A stretch of 64,000 bases of DNA, taken from assembly GCA_037893245.1 (NCBI GenBank), contig JBAIAA010000008.1:3420001-3484000 (forward strand). The letters are read 5' to 3'. The position numbers and the translations under genes were made by a program. The notes below the pieces were generated by a model that saw nothing but the letters and a program-made list of their open reading frames with translations, was not told the origin of the DNA and did no database searches. Below, in pieces: positions 44,503 to 53,690 of this stretch. Within the stretch, counting starts at the first letter, position 1. Every line of letters begins with the position of its first letter. This DNA comes from Crossaster papposus. Its lineage: Eukaryota; Echinodermata; Asteroidea; Velatida; Solasteridae.

Positions 44503-45870
44503 TTACACAGATGTCACATACTCATGTTTCATGAGCGCCTTGGCCAGTCGCTGGTGAATACCTTCAAAACCACCATTACTCATAATCAACACATGTTCAC
44601 CAGGCTCCACAGTACTTTGCAGATAACTGATAATGGCCTCGGTGGAATTCATTACTTTGGCTGGCACCCCATTGGTTTTGCAAACATCCTCTAACGGCCA
44701 GTCAAGGCCTTCTGGTCTGAACCAGATCACTTCTGATGCAGCCTGAGTCGCTTCTGCCAGTACTGCCTGATGAACCCCCATTCGCATGGTATTAGAGCGT
44801 GGCTCAATAACCACCTTGATAGGGCTATTGCCTACTTTGGCACGCAGCCCCTGAAGCGTCGTAGCAATCGCTGTCGGGTGATGAGCAAAGTCATCATAGA
44901 TCGCAATATCATTGACGTCAGCCACTTTTTCCATACGACGCTTAACGCCCTGAAACTGGCACAGCGCTTCGCAGGCAACTTCAGGTATCACACCTACATG
45001 TCTTGCAGCTGCAATCGCTGCCAGCCCATTGGCCACGTTATGATTGCCAGTGTGACCCCATTTAATGGTACCGGAGGGTTTACCATTACAGGCAACACTA
45101 AATACAGAACCATCCTGCTCAATGAGTGCTGTTGTCCACTGTGTGCCAAGATGCTCTACCTCAGACCAGCAGCCCATTGCCATCACTTCATTAATAGCGG
45201 TATCAGCAGCAGGTGTGATGATGCGCCCCAGGGCAGGCACAATACGCACCAGATGGTGAAACTGTTTCTGAATAGCTGCAAGGTCGTCAAAAATATCGGC
45301 ATGATCAACTTCAAGGTTGTTGATCACTAACGTTCTTGGGTGGTAGTGCACAAACTTCGACCGTTTATCGAAAAAGGCCGTATCGTACTCGTCAGCCTCT
45401 ACCACAAAAAAGGGTGTATCGCCTGTGCGAGCCGAGATGCCGAAGTTCGCTGGAATACCACCAATTAAGAAACCCGGTGCCATACCCGCATAATCAAGAA
45501 TCCAGGCCAGCATACTGCTGGTTGTGGTTTTTCCGTGCGTGCCCGCCACCGCCATGACCCACTTGTCCTTGAGAATATGCCGTGCAAAAAACTCAGGGCC
45601 CGATGTATAGGGCAGTCCTTTATCCAGCACATACTCAACGGCAGGGTTCCCACGACTCATGGCATTTCCTATCACCACTAAATCCGGCTCGGGGTTGAGG
45701 TGTTTTGGGTCATAGCCTTCCATCAACCCGATACCCTGGGTTTCTAACTGCGTGCTCATGGGCGGGTACACCTTTTGGTCAGAACCTGTCACCGTAAAAC
45801 CCTGTTCCCGGGCCAGAATGGCCAGGCTCCCCATAAATGTGCCGCATATCCCCAGAATATGTACGTGCAT
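44503..45870 (-). CDS. mpl: UDP-N-acetylmuramate:L-Ala-gamma-D-Glu-mDAP ligase
   Basis: 455 aa. Starts MHVHILGICGTFMGSLAILA and has the Mur-ligase ATP loop AGTHGKTTTSSM (residues 109-120). VVEADEYDTAFFDKRSKFVHY is a signature of Mpl, and YDDFAHHPTAI and EPRSNTMR follow. It attaches the recovered murein tripeptide to UDP-MurNAc in peptidoglycan recycling, in the cytoplasm. The presence of mDAP recycling fits a Gram-negative cell. Intact. It is divergent from the phosphofructokinase gene, with 89-101 bp between the starts. Confidence 0.95.
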   Translation of the reverse strand: MHVHILGICGTFMGSLAILAREQGFTVTGSDQKVYPPMSTQLETQGIGLMEGYDPKHLNPEPDLVVIGNAMSRGNPAVEYVLDKGLPYTSGPEFFARHILKDKWVMAVAGTHGKTTTSSMLAWILDYAGMAPGFLIGGIPANFGISARTGDTPFFVVEADEYDTAFFDKRSKFVHYHPRTLVINNLEVDHADIFDDLAAIQKQFHHLVRIVPALGRIITPAADTAINEVMAMGCWSEVEHLGTQWTTALIEQDGSVFSVACNGKPSGTIKWGHTGNHNVANGLAAIAAARHVGVIPEVACEALCQFQGVKRRMEKVADVNDIAIYDDFAHHPTAIATTLQGLRAKVGNSPIKVVIEPRSNTMRMGVHQAVLAEATQAASEVIWFRPEGLDWPLEDVCKTNGVPAKVMNSTEAIISYLQSTVEPGEHVLIMSNGGFEGIHQRLAKALMKHEYVTSV

Positions 45871-45971
45871 TCACCCCCTCCAATCACTTCAAATCATTTA
45901 CACCACTTTGACAGAAAACGCGGGACAAATCATGCTGGGGTATACAAAAAATAAAACCTGTGAGCACTGCT

Positions 45972-47249
45972 ATGCCTCATACCTCCGTCCCAAATGCCCT
46001 CTATGCTCAATCAGGCGGTGTTACTGCTGTCATCAATACCAGTGCCTGTGCTGTGATTGAAACAGCACGCTGTTATCCCGAGAAAATCGGCACAGTCTAT
46101 GCGGCCCACAACGGTATTCTTGGTGCACTTCAGGGCAAGCTGATTGATACCCGTCATGAGTCAGATCAAGCCATAAGAGCGCTTCATCACACCCCTGGCG
46201 GGGCGTTTGGTTCCTGCCGGTACAAACTCAAATCGCTAGACGAAAACCCTGAAGAATATCAACGCCTGCTGGCCGTCTTCAAAGCCTATAACATCGGGTA
46301 TTTTTTTTACAATGGCGGTAACGACTCCATGGATACCGCTCTTAAGATCTCACAACTGAGTGAACGGTCTGGTTACCCTGTTACCTGTATCGGTATTCCC
46401 AAGACCATTGATAATGATCTGGCCGGTACCGACTGTTGTCCCGGCTTTGGCTCCGCCGCAAAGTATCTTGCCATATCCACACAAGAGGCCAGCCTGGATA
46501 TTTCCTCGATGTGTGAAACATCGACAAAAGTGTTCGTGATGGAAGTGATGGGGAGAAATGCCGGCTGGCTGGCAGCTGCCACGGGGCTGGTCTCTAAAGA
46601 CAATAAAACAGCGCCTCATATTATTCTTTTCCCTGAAGTGCCGCTGGATAAAAAAGCATTCCTTCAGCGTGTACAACAAACGGTAGAACAGCACGGTTAT
46701 TGTGTCATTGTCGCCTCAGAAGGCATTCGGTATAAAAATGAAAAATTTGTCTCTTCCTCCAGCAGTGTTGTTGATGCTTTTGGTCATCACCAGTTAGGCG
46801 GCGTTGCACCCACTATCTGCAGTATAATTAAGCAAACACTGGGTTACAAATACCATTATGCTGTGCCAGACTACCTTCAGCGATCAGCTCGGCATATAGC
46901 CTCTAAGGTGGACGTTGACCAAGCCTATGCAGTGGGGAAATATGCCGTGGAGTCCGCCGTATCTGGTCACAATGCGATAATGACGTCAATCACTCGAGAG
47001 TCAGACTCACCCTATCGCTGGTCGGTGGGAAAGACGCCTCTCAAAGAGGCTGCCAATACTGAATATAAGCTACCTGCATCGTTTATTTCGAAAGATGGTT
47101 TTCATATTACCCCAGCCTGCAAAGACTACCTTGCACCACTGATTGAAGGAGAAGACTACCCCGTTTATAACCACGGACTCCCTCAGTTTGTTCAGCTGAA
47201 AAAAATATTTGTTCCCAATAAATTAAAGGCTCCTTTTGAAATAGCCTGA
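45972..47249 (+). CDS. 6-phosphofructokinase, probably PPi-dependent
   Basis: About 425 aa (GTG 45960 in the same frame would add MSTA). Phosphoryl-donor loop YAQSGGVTAVIN, GGNDSMDTA with Asp where ATP-dependent enzymes have Gly, PKTIDNDLAGTDCCPGFGSA, and MEVMGRNAGWLAA for fructose-6-phosphate binding. The Asp at that position is the known marker of pyrophosphate users, so glycolysis here probably runs reversibly on PPi, as in several gammaproteobacteria without an ATP-PFK. Intact. Convergent with the GGDEF gene; the folded element lies between them. Confidence 0.88.
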   Translation: MPHTSVPNALYAQSGGVTAVINTSACAVIETARCYPEKIGTVYAAHNGILGALQGKLIDTRHESDQAIRALHHTPGGAFGSCRYKLKSLDENPEEYQRLLAVFKAYNIGYFFYNGGNDSMDTALKISQLSERSGYPVTCIGIPKTIDNDLAGTDCCPGFGSAAKYLAISTQEASLDISSMCETSTKVFVMEVMGRNAGWLAAATGLVSKDNKTAPHIILFPEVPLDKKAFLQRVQQTVEQHGYCVIVASEGIRYKNEKFVSSSSSVVDAFGHHQLGGVAPTICSIIKQTLGYKYHYAVPDYLQRSARHIASKVDVDQAYAVGKYAVESAVSGHNAIMTSITRESDSPYRWSVGKTPLKEAANTEYKLPASFISKDGFHITPACKDYLAPLIEGEDYPVYNHGLPQFVQLKKIFVPNKLKAPFEIA

Positions 47250-47253
47250 TACT

Positions 47254-47561
47254 CCTAACTCTTATGGGCTGTTGACGTTTCATTGCGAGACTCAGTGGCT
47301 CATAAAGCCTTCAGTCATGCGAAAGGCTTGTGAAAATTGTCGTTATTCTACATTAAGCAAGCCTGACAAAGTGGATGGAGGCTTTATGAGTCACCCGAAG
47401 GGCGCTTATGGGAGCTTCTATGTCTGCGTTACAGCATTTTGAAAGGCCTTGGCATTCCTGCAATGCTGCGCCTTGCCATAGAAACTCCCATAAGCGCTGA
47501 GTCACGCAATGAAACGTCAACAGCCCCTAGGCTCTGCTGAGATAAGGGCTTAAGAGTTAGG
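47254..47561. repeat. Branched inverted-repeat element (261-bp core) between convergent genes
   Basis: The outer arms 47266-47295 and 47497-47526 are 30-bp inverted repeats with one mismatch (starting GGGCTGTTGACG). Inside are two further inverted pairs: 47296-47309 with about 47380-47393, and 47402-47422 with 47477-47497 (one mismatch). Each encloses smaller stems (AGGCTTG/CAAGCCT, CAGCATT/AATGCTG). Outside, CCTAACTCTTA (47254) faces TAAGAGTTAGG (47551). The whole folds as a three-way or branched structure. No ORF is seen. It could be a MITE-like element, a structured RNA or a complex terminator. Confidence 0.7.
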
Positions 47562-48962
47562 TTTACGCAGCCCTTCCTGAGCATCAACATCTTCCACGGG
47601 CTTGACCTCAGCGAACCGCGGTTTGTCTTTCGTTTTAGTCAGATCTGCATAAAAACGGTAATCATTGCGACCCGCTTTTTTGACCACATACATGGCGTCA
47701 TCTGCCGCTTTAATCACAGCTTCAGCATCGCTGCCATCCTCCGGATACGCGGCTATGCCAATACTGGTACCTACACTGCGTTCTTCGCCTGCTAGCTGAT
47801 GAGGTTGTAACATAGCTTCAAGGATTTTTTCTGCCACAATACGGGCATCTTCAGGTTGGCTGACATCATCAAGAATCACAGAAAACTCATCACCACCCAG
47901 ACGTGCCACCATATCTCCTTCCCGAATACATGCCTGCAAACGTCTGGCTACTTCAATGAGCAACTCATCACCAGCATCATGCCCTAGCGTATCATTTATG
48001 GCCTTAAAGTGATCAAGGTCCAAAAACATAACTGCTGTATGTTTTTCTCGTCGCTCACTGCGTGCCATGGATGTATTTAAAAACTCTTTAAACAGGACAC
48101 GGTTAGCAAGACCGGTAAGACTGTCATATTTCGCCATTCTTACCAGTTTGTCCTCAAGCTCCTTTCGGGTGGTAATGTCCTTAAAAATAAAGACCGCACC
48201 TTTTACCTGTTTCTTATCATTAATTAAAGGTGCCAAGCTGTATTCTACGGGAAAACTGCCTTCATATTGTCGCCACAAGATTTCGGAATGCTGAACACTC
48301 TCCCCTTTCGTCATACAGAGGTCATTTAATTCTGATGTTTTCCACTCTTCCAGAACAGCTTCTGTATTGCCTTCAAAAATACACTGACTGAGATGCTCAC
48401 CGGTTATAGTGGCCTCGGAGCCTACCAGTAAAGCACAGGCAGCCGGATTGCAAAAAGTGATATGCCCCAACGTATCCAGCCCCATAATACCTTCACTGGC
48501 TGAATCCAACAGTAGCTGGTTTTTAGTACTTATCCATCGCAGTTGTTTTGATATTTTTTCCAGCTCTTGACGTTGCTGCTCAATTTTTAAAAAAACTTTT
48601 ACCTTGCCCTTAAGAATATCTGGATTAATCGGTTTTGGTAAATCATCAACGGCACCTGCTTCATAGCCCTTACAGATATAATTTTGGTCTTTATTAATGG
48701 CCGTCACAAAAATAATAGGAATGCGTGCTGTTTGCTTATTACTATGCAGTAAAGTGGCCGTTTCAAATCCGTCCATCCCAGGCATTTGAACATCCAGGAG
48801 AATCAATGCAAAACGGTGCCGCAACACTTCGGAGAGTGCTTCCTCCCCTGAATGGGCTTTGTGAATGATAGCACCGAGTGGTCGCAATAATTTGTCCATA
48901 GCCAATAGATTTTCTGGACGGTCATCCACCACCAAAATTTTAGACTTGCTATTATCATCCAT
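47550..48962 (-). CDS. Response regulator with PAS and diguanylate cyclase (GGDEF) domains
   Basis: 470 aa. Receiver domain (residues 1-125): VVDDRPEN, phospho-acceptor D57 in ILLDVQMPGMDG, and KPINPD. A short coiled coil follows, then a PAS domain (about 150-270: LLLDSASEGIMGLDTLGHITFCNPAA…VFIFKDITTRKELEDKL), then GGDEF (about 285-440) with intact RLGGDEFSV. REGD five residues before it is an RxxD inhibitory site. It should make cyclic di-GMP under control of phosphorylation. It follows cheB by 27 nt in the same direction, and cheR before that, so the operon couples CheR/CheB-type methylation to c-di-GMP. Intact. Confidence 0.92.
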   Translation of the reverse strand: MDDNSKSKILVVDDRPENLLAMDKLLRPLGAIIHKAHSGEEALSEVLRHRFALILLDVQMPGMDGFETATLLHSNKQTARIPIIFVTAINKDQNYICKGYEAGAVDDLPKPINPDILKGKVKVFLKIEQQRQELEKISKQLRWISTKNQLLLDSASEGIMGLDTLGHITFCNPAACALLVGSEATITGEHLSQCIFEGNTEAVLEEWKTSELNDLCMTKGESVQHSEILWRQYEGSFPVEYSLAPLINDKKQVKGAVFIFKDITTRKELEDKLVRMAKYDSLTGLANRVLFKEFLNTSMARSERREKHTAVMFLDLDHFKAINDTLGHDAGDELLIEVARRLQACIREGDMVARLGGDEFSVILDDVSQPEDARIVAEKILEAMLQPHQLAGEERSVGTSIGIAAYPEDGSDAEAVIKAADDAMYVVKKAGRNDYRFYADLTKTKDKPRFAEVKPVEDVDAQEGLRKPNS

Positions 48963-48989
48963 GACAATCTCTTCCTTTATAGACAGGTG

Positions 48990-49577
48990 CTACCCCATCA
49001 TTAAGTCATTGATAAATGCACTAATCTCGTTCAGTAGTAAAATTCTGTCAATATTGCCGGTAGCGATGGCTGCATTTGGCATGGCAGACACTTCCGCTGA
49101 GTCAGGGCATTGAGCGATGGTTAGTCCTCCCTGCCGTTTGACCGCCTTTATCCCCTCAGCACCGTCATTATTTGCCCCAGTCAGAACACTGGCAATCAAA
49201 CGATCACCAAATGCATTGGCCGCTGACTGAAACAATACATCTACGGAGGGTCTTACGTGACAAACCCGTTCATCGGAGTTTAAACAAACCAGCTGTTTGT
49301 TTTCTATCAACATATGGTAGTTAGCCGGTGCCAGATAGATATGCCCCGGTGCTATGACCTGTTTATCCATTGCTTCTAATACCGACATTGTCGTAACCTT
49401 ACTGAGCACCTCAGCTGTGCCGCCCCGGTCTGAAGAAGCAACATGTTGTGCAACAAGTACAGGGAGAGGTAAGCTACCCGACAAACCGGTAATAATTGCA
49501 ATGATGGCTGTAAGCCCTCCGGCTGAAGCACCAATAACAATAGCCTCGTAAGCATGTTTTGCCTTTGAAATACTCAC
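48990..49577 (-). CDS. CheB-type protein methylesterase, no receiver domain
   Basis: 195 aa, the catalytic domain only. Triad: S18 in VIGASAGG, H45 in VAQHVASSD and D138 in TGANNDGAEG. The usual MGSDG is changed to ANNDG, keeping the Asp. It removes methyl groups (or deamidates) from receptor-type proteins. Lacking its own receiver, it is probably regulated by partners. Overlaps the end of cheR by 4 nt (ATGA type) and precedes the GGDEF regulator. Such free-standing CheB domains occur in hybrid CheB/CheR sensor systems rather than the main chemotaxis operon. Confidence 0.88.
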   Translation of the reverse strand: MSISKAKHAYEAIVIGASAGGLTAIIAIITGLSGSLPLPVLVAQHVASSDRGGTAEVLSKVTTMSVLEAMDKQVIAPGHIYLAPANYHMLIENKQLVCLNSDERVCHVRPSVDVLFQSAANAFGDRLIASVLTGANNDGAEGIKAVKRQGGLTIAQCPDSAEVSAMPNAAIATGNIDRILLLNEISAFINDLMMG

Positions 49578-49858
49578 TCTTTCTTCCTGTAAACACGCTG
49601 ACGCCGATCAATAATATCGAGGAACTTTACCACGGGGCTCAATCTCAGGTTTTCTCGCTTTCCAATACACAACACACCAAATGGACATAAGCTGTCTGAC
49701 AGTAACGTTAAGACTCTATCCTGTAGGGTTTGGTTAAAATAAATCAGGACGTTGCGGCATAAGATAAGGTTCATTTCTCCAAATGCGCCATCCGTTACCA
49801 GATTATGATTGGCAAAAGTGACTTTTTCCAACAGCCGGTCTTTCAGTTTGATAGAATC
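49574..49858 (-). pseudogene. CheR-type methyltransferase, C-terminal fragment
   Basis: About 94 residues open up to the ISc boundary: KVTFANHNLV, FGEMNLILCRNVLIYFNQTLQDRV (CheR signature around the SAM site), and LCPFGVLCIGKRENLRL. The upstream two-thirds is missing, and ISc copy 4 occupies the place. Methylation by this module is therefore lost, while CheB and the regulator remain open and may be expressed from a promoter within the IS. Confidence 0.85.
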
Positions 49859-50569
49859 TAGAACTTACGCATTGACAGACATCCAAAAAAATTGCTAGAT
49901 CAGCAAAAAAACAGTGGATGTCGTCGTGCGTAGAAAAATAACAAAACCAACAACAGCCAAGTGCGACCTCCAGAAGTATACGGGGTTTCTACTCTGTGAA
50001 CCCAAATCAGCCACCTGTACCCGTCTTAGCGAATTGAGTGATATATCGCATGACAGTGTTAACCGCTTTCTCCAACGTGAAAACTTTGCTCCTGAAGATC
50101 TTTTTCTAGAAGCGTCAGCAAGGCTTATTCTTGAAGGTGGGACGCTATCGGTTGATGATACGGTGCTGGATAAACCTTATACCCATTACACGGCTTTAGT
50201 CGGTCATTACTACTCAGGAAAGCACCACAAAACCGTCAAGGGTATTAATCTCATCACGCTTTATTACACGGACATCAAAGGCTACAACTTGCCCGTTAAT
50301 TTCCGTATTTACAATCCAGCCGATGGCAAAACTACAAATGACTACTTTGTCGATATGCTGAAAGAAGTACTGGCATGGGGACTCGAACCTGCATGTGTTA
50401 CCGGTGACTCTTGGTATAGCAGTATTGGAAACCTCAAAGCTGTGAAAAACAATGGTTTGGGTTTTATGTTCGCTGTTAAAAGCAACCGTACTGTCTCTGT
50501 GCAAAAGGGTAACTACCAACAGGTGCAGAGCCTGGAGATTCCCGAAGAAAGAAAAACTGTATGGCTACG
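49859..50569 (+). mobile_element. ISc copy 4, 5' remnant
   Basis: Left terminal repeat at 49859, transposase frame from GTG 49914 for about 220 residues to TVWLR, where ISa copy 6 begins. The 3' 40 percent is missing. Contains Lys-to-Thr (GKTTNDY) and Gly-to-Arg (PEERKT) changes. Confidence 0.9.
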
Positions 50570-51671
50570 GGCGTTGTTGAATAAATCACCGGATAGCCCT
50601 GATTGACGATAAGTGGCTAAGGTTCGTATCCTAATGTCCTTTTTTTGCAGACATCATCTCGCTATGCCTTACAAACACAACGAAGCTCGTCGCCATAAGA
50701 TCAAAAAATCGACTTATAAAGTGACGAATTGGTCTGATTATAATAACGCACTGCGAAAAAGAGGTGATATTACCGTCTGGTTTACGGATGAAGCTATCAC
50801 TATCTGGACGCCAGCGCCCATCCAAAAACGAGGTGCGCCGACACAATACTCGGATCTGGCGATTGAGACCTGCCTTATGCTCAGGCAGGTTTTTAGCTTA
50901 CCGCTACGGCAGACTGAAGGTTTTGCTAGATCTCTGGTTAAGCTCATGGGGTTACAGCTTAAAGTCCCTGATTACAGCACTCTCAGTAAGCGAAGCATCA
51001 ATTTATCATTGCAAAAGCTCATCGATACCTGTGAGCCTGGTTCTCACTTTCTGGTAGATAGCACAGGATTGAAGGTTTATGGCAAGGATGAATGGAATCA
51101 GGAAAAACACGGTACGAAGCCTAAACGTACTTGGCGAAAACTGCATTTAGCCATCGATAAAAATCATCATGTCGTTGCAAGTGACCTTACCGGAAAAGAG
51201 ATAGGTGATACTTCAGTTTTGCCTAATCTGCTGGATCAAGTTGATGGATTTGAGGTTTTCATGGCCGATGGAGCCTATGATAGCGACAAGGTTTATCAGC
51301 AAATTAAACAGAAGCAAGCTGCTGCTAAAATCGTGATTCCACCACCTAAAAATGCTGTGCCTGACAGTAGTCAGCACAATACACGAAACGAGGCAGTAGC
51401 CCTCATAAAAGAGCGAGGTCGCATGGCGTGGCAAGGGCTAACCGGATACGGCCTGAGAGCCTTGGTTGAATTGGCTATGCTTCGCTATAAAACCATTATC
51501 GGCTCAAAGATGAAAGCACGTGAACTACCTCAGCAAAAAACGGAGGCAGAGGTTTCCGTTCGCGTGTTGAACAGGATGACCGGTTTAGGGATGCCGATAT
51601 CAGTTAAAGCTAGCTGAAAAAGGCCTGGATACAGGCTCGATCAGGCTGAGCTTTATTTATGCAACAACGCC
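50570..51671 (+). mobile_element. ISa copy 6 (IS5 family, complete)
   Basis: Complete, with right-end variant TTATGCAACAACGCC shared with copies 5 and 7. Flanks are ISc (ATGGCTACG) on the left and the middle of an IS91-type gene (ATACTGAAT) on the right, without a duplication. Confidence 0.92.
50664..51617 (+). CDS. ISa transposase, copy 6
   Basis: Intact 317-aa frame (upstream GTG 50613). Variants: WFTDEAITIW (Glu where copies 1-4 have Ala) and AIDKNHH (Lys for Glu), shared with copies 5 and 7 where these regions survive. They define a second ISa sub-type. Confidence 0.87.
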   Translation: MPYKHNEARRHKIKKSTYKVTNWSDYNNALRKRGDITVWFTDEAITIWTPAPIQKRGAPTQYSDLAIETCLMLRQVFSLPLRQTEGFARSLVKLMGLQLKVPDYSTLSKRSINLSLQKLIDTCEPGSHFLVDSTGLKVYGKDEWNQEKHGTKPKRTWRKLHLAIDKNHHVVASDLTGKEIGDTSVLPNLLDQVDGFEVFMADGAYDSDKVYQQIKQKQAAAKIVIPPPKNAVPDSSQHNTRNEAVALIKERGRMAWQGLTGYGLRALVELAMLRYKTIIGSKMKARELPQQKTEAEVSVRVLNRMTGLGMPISVKAS

Positions 51672-52367
51672 ATACTGAATATAAGAAACACTGGCATGCT
51701 CATTTTGCTGATCCCACTAAAACACCCACGGCAACAGCTAAGTATTTGGGACGTTATCTCACCCGACCTCCCATCGCTTTGTCACGAATGAAGCACTACG
51801 ATGGCAAAGAAGTGGTGTTTGAGTACCTCGATCACAAAACCAATACACACCGTCTGTTCCATTGTGATATCGAAGAATTCATTACACGGCTGATTCGCCA
51901 TATTCCCGAAAAAGGGTTCAGACTGGTGCGCTACTACGGGTTTCTGGCTCACCTTGTCCGAGGAAAGCTACTGCCAAAAATCTACGATCTACTGAATCAA
52001 CCTGAGAAAAAAACACAAAGGATCTACTTTCCCTAGCTGTTGAACGCGACCTTTAGCGTTGATCCACTCAAATGCCATGCCTGTGGTGCACAACTGGTAT
52101 TTTGTGGTGTTACTGTTGGTATAAAACGCTCAGAGCTTCGTCAATACCATAAGGCGCTGGCTTTACAAAAACCGATTCAGCAGGCGGCATAGGAAAGATC
52201 CGTCTGGAGTTTGGTGTTGAGTGAAAAACAGCTTGTTTAAAGGCGTTTTAAGACCCGTAGAGTGCTTTTTCCGTCTTTCACAGGGTTTTATCACCAAATA
52301 CAACTCGTTAGCTGGCATGCTGAGGATTAGACTGCGGGCCTCGGCGTTTTGAAAATGCTATGCGGTA
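51672..52367 (+). pseudogene. IS91-family transposase, 3' remnant with stop
   Basis: Equivalent to 54543-55240 of the complete copy and nearly identical. It starts abruptly after ISa copy 6 (codon about 222) and has a TAG at 52034-52036 (IYFP-stop-LLN) where the other copy has a Glu codon. The downstream non-coding end up to GCTATGCGGTA is kept, which is the conserved 3' end of the element. Confidence 0.88.
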
Positions 52368-52573
52368 CATCAGCATTTTTTGATGGGTTTTTGGAGCTGC
52401 TCAGACTTGCAAATTCCTATGCATAAATTCCTATGCATAAATTCCTATGCATAAATTCCTATGCATTGACTCATTGTTCCAGCGATGAGTGCTAGATCTG
52501 CAAGGCTACGCCATGTTTGCATGAACCCCTAAGAATGCAGAAGAGCCAAACATTTTAAAAACAACTACTTATA
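52368..52573. other. Short intergenic region with a tandem repeat
   Basis: About 206 bp between the IS91 remnant and ISc copy 5, holding the 14-bp tandem repeat described separately. No coding potential. With ISc removed, the sequence runs on into the start of the complete IS91 copy. Confidence 0.5.
52411..52466. repeat. Four tandem copies of a 14-bp unit
   Basis: AAATTCCTATGCAT is repeated four times exactly, head to tail. Each junction forms the palindrome TATGCATA. The copies carry no spacers, so this is not a CRISPR. Slippage-prone microsatellite or binding-site array (iteron-like). Confidence 0.9.
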
Positions 52574-53690
52574 TAGAACTTACGCATTGACAGGTCCGGC
52601 AAAAAATGGCCTCAACCATTCCTTCCCCTCGGAGAAGCTTTTTATGAAATCCCAGGTAGCTTCTTTGAGGGCGTCTTTCCTGACGCTATAGACGCTTCTG
52701 AGTGACCCTGATATTTTCATCGCCTGAAGACAGGTATAGCCAAAGATAGCCGCAAAAATATGATTCCGGACCTGTCGCTCCCCTCTCACCTGAAAACGCT
52801 CGATGTTGCAGAGTTGCTTTAATGCCCGGTGATACTCTTCGATCGCCCAATGATGTTGGTGCAGCTGATCAAAATCAGATCGTGGAGATAGATTTGCTCC
52901 GACATGAGGAGTGTAAACAACGTAATGGCGCAGCTCGTTTTTGCGTCGCGTCCGGTAGAGTCGTACATGACCAAAGTTACGTAGCCATACAGTTTTTCCT
53001 TCTTCGGGAATCTCCAGGCTCTGCACCTGTTGGTAGTTACCCTTTTGCACAGAGACAGTACGGTTGCTTTTAACAGCGAACATAAAACCCAAACCATTGT
53101 TTTTCACAGCTTTGAGGTTTCCAATACTGCTATACCAAGAGTCACCGGTAACACATGCAGGTTCGAGTCCCCATGCCAGTACTTCTTTCAGCATATCGAC
53201 AAAGTAGTCATTTTTAGTTTTGCCATCGGCTGGATTGTAAATACGGAAATTAACGGGCAAGTTGTAGCCTTTGATGTCCGTGTAATAAAGCGTGATGAGA
53301 TTAATACCCTTGACGGTTTTGTGGTGCTTTCCTGAGTAGTAATGACCTACTAAAGCCGTGTAATGGGTATAAGGTTTATCCAGCACCGTATCATCAACCG
53401 ATAGCGTCCCACCTTCAAGAATAAGCCTTGCTGACGCTTCTAGAAAAAGATCTTCAGGAGCAAAGTTTTCACGTTGGAGAAAGCGGTTAACACTGTCATG
53501 CGATATATCACTCAATTCGCTAAGACGGGTACAGGTGGCTGATTTGGGTTCACAGAGTAGAAACCCCGTATACTTCGGGAGGTCGCACTTGGCTGTTGTT
53601 GGTTTTGTTATTTTTCTACGCACGACGACATCCACTGTTTTTTTGCTGATCTAGCAATTTTTTTGGATGTCTGTCAATGCGTAAGTTCTA
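52574..53690 (-). mobile_element. ISc copy 5 (complete)
   Basis: 1117 bp with both terminal repeats and the exact 5-bp duplication TTATA (52569-52573, 53691-53695). Best-preserved ISc insertion together with copy 1. Confidence 0.92.
52580..53635 (-). CDS. ISc transposase, copy 5
   Basis: Intact 351-aa frame from GTG 53635. Compared with copy 1: VLDKPY (Asp for Glu), GHYYSGK (Tyr for Ser), YRTRRKN and VGANLS. All candidate catalytic residues are kept, so it is potentially active. Confidence 0.85.
   Translation of the reverse strand: MDVVVRRKITKPTTAKCDLPKYTGFLLCEPKSATCTRLSELSDISHDSVNRFLQRENFAPEDLFLEASARLILEGGTLSVDDTVLDKPYTHYTALVGHYYSGKHHKTVKGINLITLYYTDIKGYNLPVNFRIYNPADGKTKNDYFVDMLKEVLAWGLEPACVTGDSWYSSIGNLKAVKNNGLGFMFAVKSNRTVSVQKGNYQQVQSLEIPEEGKTVWLRNFGHVRLYRTRRKNELRHYVVYTPHVGANLSPRSDFDQLHQHHWAIEEYHRALKQLCNIERFQVRGERQVRNHIFAAIFGYTCLQAMKISGSLRSVYSVRKDALKEATWDFIKSFSEGKEWLRPFFAGPVNA

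Noticed and set aside
47266-47526. Integron attC site
   Set aside because: The arms lack the GTTRRRY/RYYYAAC core boxes, the element is longer than usual, and no integrase or cassette is nearby.
52411-52466. CRISPR array
   Set aside because: The 14-bp units are directly joined without spacers, and no cas genes are present.
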